Shown piece after piece: positions 6,637 through 6,757 of a stretch of DNA of 6,757 nt; position 1 is the first letter of the stretch, and each line of letters begins with the position of its first letter. The position numbers and the translations under genes were made by a program. The notes under the pieces are model-generated. The model was not told the DNA's origin, ran no database searches, and saw only the letters and a list, made by a program, of their open reading frames with translations. The DNA is from an uncultured Oscillospiraceae bacterium (lineage in GTDB: Bacteria; Bacillota; Clostridia; Oscillospirales; Acutalibacteraceae): NCBI GenBank assembly GCA_902490145.1, contig CABUCT010000067.1:1-6757 (forward strand). The letters are read 5' to 3'.

Positions 6637-6757
6637 TTATTGATTTTTAAGAAGCTGATCTTTTTCAACTTCTTTAGCAAAACGAGCAGGATTACCTTTT
6701 ACTACTGTTTGCATTTTAACGTCTTTGGTGACTACGCTTCCGGCAGCCACAAATCCG
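6637..6757 (-). CDS. Hexapeptide-repeat acyltransferase, C-terminal end (partial)
   Basis: The last 39 codons of a gene that enters from the right edge, ending in TAA at 6637-6639. The visible protein starts GFVAAGSVVTKDV and continues to TVVKGNPARF before a charged tail ending in LLKNQ. This is the classic end of a left-handed beta-helix (LbH/hexapeptide) acyltransferase: the last coil is followed by the K-G-N-P-A-[RK] turn that helps bind acetyl-CoA. Such trimeric cytoplasmic enzymes N- or O-acetylate sugars. Given the WbpE-like aminotransferase nearby, a WbpD-like N-acetylation of a 3-amino sugar is attractive, but the catalytic histidine and substrate loops are outside the window and serine or maltose-type acetyltransferases end similarly. 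It is separated from the oxidoreductase gene by 152 bp and a possible terminator, so it may belong to a different transcript. Confidence 0.85.
   Translation of the reverse strand, partial: GFVAAGSVVTKDVKMQTVVKGNPARFAKEVEKDQLLKNQ

Noticed and set aside
1..6757. Mobile element, CRISPR array, tRNA/rRNA gene, toxin-antitoxin or defence system
   Set aside because: No transposase or integrase signature, no regularly spaced direct repeats, no cloverleaf or rRNA sequence and no small gene pair were seen; six well-packed housekeeping-style genes fill almost the whole window.

Overview
All recognisable genes lie on the minus strand, so the window is read from its right end to its left. It is AT-rich by eye (GC not computed). 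Genes are packed tightly, with two ATGA stop/start overlaps and purine-rich Shine-Dalgarno sites. The protein families fit a low-GC Gram-positive of the class Clostridia, perhaps a gut Ruminococcaceae/Oscillospiraceae-type organism. That placement is inferred from style; no taxonomic marker is present.

Right end (6757 to about 6485): the last 39 codons of a hexapeptide-repeat (left-handed beta-helix) acyltransferase enter from outside the window. A 152-bp intergenic stretch follows, the only sizeable gap. It holds a candidate terminator, a weak candidate promoter overlapped by a 10-bp inverted repeat, and the ribosome binding site of the next gene.

Centre (6484 to 2338): four tightly spaced genes form a cell-surface polysaccharide module. 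They are a Gfo/Idh/MocA sugar-nucleotide dehydrogenase, a WbuB-like GT4 glycosyltransferase, a small PglC-like membrane phosphoglycosyltransferase that would start a lipid-linked glycan, and a DegT/WbpE-like PLP sugar aminotransferase. A dehydrogenase, an aminotransferase and (upstream) an acyltransferase are the three enzyme types that turn UDP-GlcNAcA into a 2,3-diacetamido uronic acid. A reasonable model is that this locus makes an N-acylated 3-amino sugar and builds it into a lipid-linked oligosaccharide. The exact sugar cannot be read from the sequence.

Left end (2280 to 1): a WYL-domain transcriptional regulator and a 12-helix MFS transporter overlap by 4 bp and look like a separate regulatory/transport pair. 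No terminator divides them from the glycan genes. The MFS gene ends in a 14-bp perfect inverted repeat that overlaps its stop codon. An ATG follows the stop directly and may begin another gene that leaves the window.

I found no RNA genes, CRISPR array, insertion sequence, phage gene or defence system. The window looks like an ordinary surface-glycan locus with a few structural points worth checking; I do not see a new system here.
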